In this document: piece by piece, positions 58,101 through 64,000 of the stretch
Numbering within the stretch: position 1 is the stretch's first letter
How the letters are laid out: each line of letters opens with the position of its first letter
Assembly (NCBI GenBank): GCA_043228905.1
Contig: JBHGNT010000008.1
Location: 2,852,001-2,916,000, forward strand
Direction: 5' to 3'
From: Azolla caroliniana
Taxonomy: Eukaryota; Polypodiophyta
DNA length: 64,000 nt
Notes under the pieces: generated by a model
Database searches by the model: none
What the model was told of the DNA's origin: nothing
The model's input: only the letters and a program-made list of their open reading frames with translations
Translations under genes and position numbers: made by a program

Positions 58101-61100
58101 CGGATTGGAGTTTTACCAAATAGACATTCTTGCACCTTAACATGGACAAGGAGATGTACATGAAACAGCCAGATGGGTTAGCCTCCTGGAAAAGAACATT
58201 GCACATTTACACAAAGTCTATATGATCTGAAATAAGCTCCTAGACAGTGGTACAGAAAGGTTGATACTTTTATGTTAGCACGTGGGTTTAATAATAGGAG
58301 CCATGCGGAACATTATCCATACACAAAAGGGGATCTACCCCGTGATTTTGGTGTTATATATAGATGATATGATTATTGCTGATAAAAAGAAAAGTATTCT
58401 TAATGCACTTAAAGATCAGCTAAAGTCAGCCTTTGCCATTTAGGCACAGCTGAACAAAATTGGGTATGAGGACAAAGCGGGATAGGCAGCAGCCGCTGCT
58501 GTATGTATCCCAGCAAAACGAGGCATTGAAAAAGTGTTTGAGAGGTTAACATGAATGGTGCAGAAGCCATAAGTCTACCTTTGCAGCCATATATCAAATT
58601 GGGCAAAAATTACTGCCCAAAAATGATGCAGTAACCAATTCATCAAGACTGTACCATATGCCTCAGCTTGTCGAATCTAAAGCACGAAAAAGTGCAGCGG
58701 ACTATAGTTTTTATTGCACCTGCATGGATTTGTAAACTTAAAATCATTTCTTATTATCCAAACGCATCACTTAATATGTGCTAATAATCACTTCATTAAC
58801 TTTATATTAAGTCACTTAATGCTCTTATCATTTTCTTTTGTATTTCCAAGCCTTTCAGGTGTTTGTCATATCAAACCGAAGTGGCGTCCATTTTTTAAAC
58901 TTTCTTTTTTCATGCATGTGCGGTTGTATGTATGCCTGTACACACTGTCAAAGTGCCCAAAATTCTCACTTTAAAAATAAGTCCCAAGAACCCCAAAATC
59001 CTAGATTTGGGACTAAAACTTGTATGTGCTTTCTCTGTGTCTCCATTTGCCTGCACCATCTCTCTCCCTCACCTACACCTAGTCCAGGCTAACCAACTCC
59101 TCACACTCCATTAGGGTTTCCATATAGGCCAAGGTGGAAATCCACAATAATGTGTTGGTGAGTGCACTAACCATTGCTCTTACCCTCACATGATGCATCA
59201 CTTCAAATAACTCTTGCTTCTTTTTTACTAATACCATGAAGACTTGTTACCACAGGTTTTTATCTAGCTCGGTGCCATGACATATATGGTCTCTACAAGA
59301 AAGATGTAGCATTCTGCTGTCAGCAGAATCATGCATCCACGTGATTTGAGTTGTTTGCAAACTGAAACTAGCATGCTCTGTGCAGCCATATGTGATGGTT
59401 TCCTTCCACTTTCTACCCTTTCTGGGATAGTGGCATAATTGGATTATCCAGAATGCATTTGGCCTTTTGAGAGGTCTACTTCACTGGCAGTTTAGTACCA
59501 TAACCTATGAGGGTCTTATTACCAAGGATGGTTTGTCTCCTTGGCATCGGGTTGTCTCTTTGGTTTCTTTGTTAGGCATGTAGTTGTTTAGTATTTTTGT
59601 ACTGGAAATTTTTTTGACATCAACTGTATCGACATCCCCAAAGAGGTGAAATATTTTATGAGACCAAGATACATTCTTTTAGCATATAACTCATCCATAC
59701 AGATACCACCCACAAATGATGCTAAAGATCAACTTAAGCACATAAACCTATTAAAGCATCAATATATTAGCTCTAAGTGGACAAACAAAGGAGGACTCAG
59801 TGGATTTAGCTTGTACTTCCTAATAACCTCAAATATTTGTTAAACAGAGACATAGACCTACCCAGAAAACAAACCTCTGATTCCCTCTTGTTGAACGATA
59901 GAGATTGCAGCATGGGAGAACTTCTTATAATATTCAACTTCTTGAACAGGGGATCTCCCTGTTTTTGCCATCCTGGCCTCCCAGCTTTTGGGTGCTCCCT
60001 GTATTTGCATCCGTTGCTTGATGACTTCACAAGGAACATAGATTACAGAACCAATAGTATCTCCTGAATAAACAATCATTATCCAATTAAAAAGGCTAAT
60101 AATATACACTCAATGAGAAAGTGTAAAAAAATTTGCGCTCAAGGTTAGGATTTAAGGGTAAATCTATTAGAAAATACAGTTGAAACAAGAAATGAGACAA
60201 CACACTTAAAACCTTGTAATAAACCGAGAGAAAATAGTGCCGGCTATAAGCAATATGAAGCATTGTGAGAAGCTTGCCAGAGGGGTGGCTTCCACAATTA
60301 GCAGATATTTTGTTAGAAGACTTTCTGATCACTGAAAAAGAGAAGAAAGCTTCTACTTACATAGGGATGGTGCGATTTGGCAGGTTAAACCTGTCCTCTT
60401 CTAGTAGATTGTAATTCTGACTGCTAGAAACAGCCTCCAATGATTGTACAAAAGAGAGAGAAACGTGATGGGTAAAAGCTGAATGAAATGGGATACACAA
60501 GCCCCAATTTAAGAGTAGTTGGTTTTCTGTGGGCCACCATAAATGGGGGGCACTTAGGTGGGTATAAGCACCCCAAAAAATCCCCAAAATGTGAGCAATC
60601 AACTGGCTCAGGTCCCTGCCTAACTTCATAGTTAATTAAGTATGCTAACAACTAGATTTAGTAAGAGCCTTAATTTGCTGGCTGTTGTAGCAGCCTAATT
60701 CCTATTCTGTAAATGCATCTGATGAGATCAGGCACATTAAACATCATAGTAATCACCCATAACGCCAGGGAGACTACTGTGTCTTCAGTTATACTCTTAA
60801 AAGATAAATGCACTAGCAAAAAAAGAAACATTTCTCAGCCTATACCCATCTTGTGAATGACGAATGTCAGATGTAAGATTAATAGACTCATTGGGGTGGT
60901 GTACCCTAGAGGAAATGCAACCTGCTCTTCCATAAGCTATCTTTTGAGTCTCTATCAAGGGGGGATCTTACTTACTCATGTAAATAATGTATTTCTTAAC
61001 AATGGCAATGACTTTCCCAGACTCTAACAAGGGGGGGATCTTACTTACTCATGTAAATAATGTATTTCTTAACAATGGAGCATAGGCTCAGCCACAAAAC

Positions 61101-63286
61101 ACATGAACATAGATTTCCCTATGCGGCATCATGGTATATCAAATAGGGCTTCACGGGCACTCTAGGGTTATGAACCTCACAAGATAAACTGCTTGATACA
61201 CAGTACCAAAAAATTACATTCATCAAATAAGAACCACCTTTAAAAAGTGCCTCTGTGTTCCTCATATTTGTGCATTGTCCAGCATTGACTTATCTAGCCT
61301 GTAGAACCTACATATTTCTTTGCATCCATTCTCCAGTTATTATAGTGGTCCACTATTTAACCTTTATTATACTTCACATTCATGGTGATATTACTTATTC
61401 TATAGTTATATGTCGAATTCGGGTTTTTACAATGTCTCTTACATCCTTTCTGAAAATGCTAAGAGAGTAAATAAAATACTTGGTTCAATTTTTGCCAAAG
61501 TATGAAAGAAACATCATGAACATTTTATACCCATGTTTTAACACACATCAAATGAACCGTTCATATTGTAGCTAGGTCATTACTTTAGGGACACCCCACC
61601 AATTATATTATGTGCAGGAATTTCCGTTTTGCCAAACTACCCACAGATTAGAGTGCTTAAATAAATATAAATATAAAAAAGTCATACCAGCAAATGTATT
61701 GGTGATATTCTACATTCATGTATGGGAATTTCCCTTTTTTCCACCTAACCACAGGTTAAAAGTGTTTTAAGGAAAACATACCTAAAGCACCTGCACAGAA
61801 GTGTGAAATGGGGCTAGCTAGTTCCGGATGCCGCTGGTTTACCCAAGATCTTGAAATTTCGATCAAACCAAAATAGGTAGCCCCAGATGCAAAAGATCCA
61901 GTCATTCCAGCTGTGAGTCCTCGATATAGTCCTATAAATAGAAGCCAATTAGTTTTAATCTGAATTATTACAAGTCCACTTTGATAATTAAAAATTTTAA
62001 CTGATCTTCTCGAGATAAGAAGACACGAAAGAAAGTTGCAAACAAGTGCACAACAGTACCTTTAACATTAACCAAAAAAGACCACAGCTTAAAAAATAAG
62101 ACAATAAAAAATGCAGAATGTTCATCAAAACAGAAAGAGAATAATAAGAATAAGACTTGACAATTTTATTGCCAGTATGTAGCAGCCGGAAATAAAGCTT
62201 GATTCAAAGTGAAGGTATATATCTATCCCCCCACTCCACAACTCGAATTTCTTTTCTAAACTCCAATGTAAATAGCAATTCAGACATATAATAACAGTAA
62301 GCTACATGCACAAACAAGCCATGTCCTTCTTTGGTATGGTTCACTTGAGGTCTATGGAAGACATCATGGAACATGTTTTCCATAGACAAACCATCAGAAA
62401 ACAAGGTCGTTTTCCAGTGTTCATGGACTGCATAGAGATAATTAATAAGAATATAATCGCATGACAAGAATGTGTCATCAGTAGGCGCATGAAGATCATG
62501 GCTTTAATGTAAATGTAAGCGAGATTGGTGTGACATGAGTTACCTTTTGAGCCATCGCTTTTGAGCACGACCTTAAGAACCTCAGTGAACCTTGTGCTCT
62601 CCTAAGGAAACACCTCAAGAAATAAATCAATAGAAAAGGTCCATCACTGAGCAAAATCTCCTAGGTAACAAAGTGTAGTGTCTATAATTCATCATGAAAA
62701 GGGGAGAAAAAAAAGTGTGTGAAGGGAAGATATTAGTACCTGGACAGTGGAAATGAAAGAACCTCCACTTTGCATTCTAGTCTTAACCGTATCCACAGGA
62801 TGCATGAGGCTTTCCCCTATACCTGCAGCTATTCCACCACAGAGAAATTCTCGCCATGCTGTACGATCCAAAGAAAATTAACTCTGTTCAGTGCAACTTG
62901 CAAATTTTGAATTCTAAAAATATATACATATGCATATTCAAACACGCACAAATTTCACCTTCTAATCGTATTGGAAAGATAGAAAAAAAAAAAAAAAAAA
63001 AAACCTGCCAAGAAGAAGAAGAAGAAGAAAAATAGTCTTGAATTTGCTACAATATTTCCGATTGATGAAAGTGATGAGTTTCGTCTCAAGGTTTATTTTA
63101 ATCCTCACTAGCACTGTACAGTTAAGTGAAAAGAGGAGGAGAGGGGAGGGGAGGGGAGGGAAAAGCAGAAAAGGAACGGGAAGGACGAGAGAATGTTCAA
63201 AACAGGATGCAGAGAATGGGAGGATCCTCTACAGTACCTTCACTCCATAAGTACGGGATTGAGGTGGATCTGGTATCTGCAGACAT
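55167..63286 (-). CDS. Mitochondrial carrier (SLC25) family protein, 345 aa
   Basis: Inner-membrane transporter of the carrier family, closest in my reading to Arabidopsis At1g74240; substrate unknown. Nine exons on the minus strand, total 1038 nt in phase: 63286-63238, 62858-62740, 62601-62544, 61931-61782, 60063-59862, 56570-56525, 56213-56099, 55853-55781, 55392-55167. The three carrier signatures are present: MHPVDTVKTRMQ (exon 2), VPCEVIKQRMQ (exon 5) and TTPLDVIKTRLQ (exon 8). These follow the P-x-[DE]-x-x-[KR] rule at the ends of transmembrane helices 1, 3 and 5. LYRGLTAGMTGSFASGATYF, VPFAGLM and FWKGSLPRVMWYLPASAFTF also fit. The start MSADTRSTSIPYLWSEAWREFL is short with no presequence. 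The intron before exon 6 is 3.3 kb and holds an old copia. Confidence 0.94.
56650..59115 (+). mobile_element. Decayed copia retrotransposon in a carrier-gene intron
   Basis: Plus strand, opposite to the host gene. LTR-like ends share blocks (CACACTGTC, CACCATCTCTCTC..CTCAC, CTACACCTAG/G, CCAACTCC) at about 56800-56937 and 58885-59115. A primer site TGGTATCAGATC lies at 56940. Internal remnants: integrase end (DAFAHIRDEVRN, GYRIWLPEPKKVVHCQDIVF, 57470-57640), RT start (IIPIRWIYKIK, about 57930), RT active site YIDDM (about 58357). Many stops and frameshifts. Start coordinate approximate. Confidence 0.8.
60949..61078. repeat. Direct duplication of about 70 bp in carrier-gene intron
   Basis: GGGGGGATCTTACTTACTCA and TAAATAATGTATTTCTTAAC appear in 60949-61005 and 61020-61078 with almost no change. 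A young tandem duplication. Confidence 0.9.
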
Positions 63287-63310
63287 GAGAGAGAGGCACA
63301 GAGACAGACA

Positions 63311-63345
63311 GGGCGATGGCGATGGCGATGGCGATGGCGATGGCG
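63311..63345. repeat. GGCGAT hexanucleotide repeat before carrier start codon
   Basis: Five units of GGCGAT about 25-60 bp upstream of the minus-strand ATG at 63286, most likely within the 5' UTR. AGAGAG/GACAGACA words adjoin it. Confidence 0.85.
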
Positions 63346-63469
63346 AGAAACAGGAATGCCACTTACTCTGTTTTCTTTCTCTTTCTGTGTGTGTTTTTTT
63401 TTTGCAAGTCTTGAAAAGCTAAAGTATTATTCGTTTGTCCGGGCGCCCATTTTGATTTTGATTTTGGGT

Positions 63470-63720
63470 TGTCCGGGCTACTCTTAATTTTAGCCCTGGC
63501 CCTATCCATCTTATCTCCATTTAGTCCTGGCCATCTCATCTGCATTTGCCATGGTTGTTTACTCTTATTTTTAGCCCTACCCATCCATCTCTGCATTTAG
63601 CCTTGGCCCATCTTATCTCCATTTAGCTTGGCCATCTCATCAGCATTTCTCGTGGTTACTCTTATTTTAGCTTCGCTATCTTATCTCCATTTAGCCTGGC
63701 CATATCATCTACATTTGGGC
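63470..63720. repeat. Tandem repeat upstream of carrier gene
   Basis: About three units built from TTAGCC-TGGCC, TATCTCCATTTAG, GGCCATCTCATC, GCATTT and TTACTCTTATTTT, with unit lengths about 85-115 bp. No gene. Confidence 0.8.
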
Positions 63721-63796
63721 TCTCTCTCTTTGATGCAACCAATTTGACGTCAAACCATGGCTGAAACTAATCCTTCAGATACTAGTGGTGTAGGTT

Positions 63797-63906
63797 TTTT
63801 TTTATATTTACTTTTGATGAATGGGTAAATCTCCCATTTTGCTGTAAACCAATTGTCTTATGGGCCAAATTTGGCCTTAGAAGATGTTAATATTTCTTTC
63901 TTTCTT
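63797..63906 (+). mobile_element. Second 3' end of the LINE family (strongly truncated)
   Basis: About 110 bp align with 52318-52425: GATGAATGGGTAA, CCCATTTT, TGTAAACCA, TTGGCCTTAGAAGA and TGTTAATATTTCTTTC, roughly 85-90 per cent alike by eye. It ends in the same TTTC tail, so it shares the natural 3' end of the family. Confidence 0.85.
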
Positions 63907-64000
63907 ATTGTAAGTACCTTACCCTAGTGATAAGTTATTACGCTACAAGCCTTATGTCTTGGGTTCGAAACCTAATCATCTTACCTCTCTATTACGTACT
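63907..64000 (+). mobile_element. Possible tRNA-derived SINE head, cut by window edge
   Basis: TACCCTAGTGA (63920-63930) resembles a pol III A box, and GGTTCGAAACC (63962-63972) fits the B-box consensus, spaced about 31 bp. The sequence between lacks a clean cloverleaf, which favours a SINE over a tRNA gene. The element continues beyond 64000. Confidence 0.45.

Noticed and set aside
63907-63980. Functional tRNA gene
   Set aside because: A and B boxes are recognisable, but acceptor and anticodon stems do not pair well by eye; a SINE head is more likely.

Overview
This is nuclear DNA of a land plant. The evidence is five intron-bearing genes with plant-type orthologues, GT-AG introns of about 80 bp to 3.3 kb, Ty1/copia elements primed by tRNA-iMet, a plant LINE and many CT/GA, CTT and T-rich simple repeats. 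The proteins read well against Arabidopsis families. The long introns and decayed repeats suggest a large, repeat-rich genome (a fern or another non-flowering vascular plant is my guess), but the species cannot be fixed from the window. I see no CRISPR array and no rRNA. The only tRNA-like sequence is a probable SINE head at the right edge.

Layout. 1-14100 is a nest of retroelements. An old reading frame of about 870 codons for a coiled-coil protein (30-1846 plus 7437-8226) carries five in-frame stops and no frameshift. A young, apparently intact copia element (1847-7431) splits it; its two LTRs match except for the length of a GA run, and it has a perfect 5-bp target duplication. Next comes a broken copia (8801-13310). 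A lone LTR follows (13311-13705), with a primer-binding site on one side and a polypurine tract on the other, and then a decayed copia RNase H. 14100-15650 is gene-poor.

15793-20989 (+) is the chaperonin subunit CCT7 (13 coding exons, 560 aa). 21000-24740 is intergenic and ends in a 59-bp minisatellite and CT/CTT runs. 25169-33628 (+) is a very large LSD1-type histone demethylase like Arabidopsis LDL3 (SWIRM, amine oxidase, SRI-like tail); its N-terminal repeat region has a reading-frame break and one intron holds a triplicated 180-bp unit. 34060-40300 has no convincing gene, only a possible retroelement remnant and a GTGTAT/GTGTTAT array. 42140-43342 (+) is a 400-aa PNRC-like protein with a spliced, uORF-rich leader.

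45296-47115 is a locally duplicated non-coding unit. 47226-48964 (-) is a PRKRIP1-like spliceosome-associated protein. A T-rich tandem array and a dead 5'-truncated LINE (49346-52425) sit directly upstream of it. 55167-63286 (-) is a nine-exon mitochondrial carrier (345 aa) with a decayed copia in its largest intron. Behind its start are more tandem repeats, a second 3' end of the same LINE family and a tRNA-like SINE head.

The five host genes share no pathway. They are conserved housekeeping or chromatin functions (protein folding, H3K4 demethylation, probable mRNA decay, splicing, organelle transport) separated by repeat-rich DNA. The most unusual content is in the mobile elements: stops that all fit C-to-T change, a TATA box inside a perfect LTR palindrome, two conserved palindromes in the LINE 3' end, and loss of two catalytic aspartates in the LINE reverse transcriptase.
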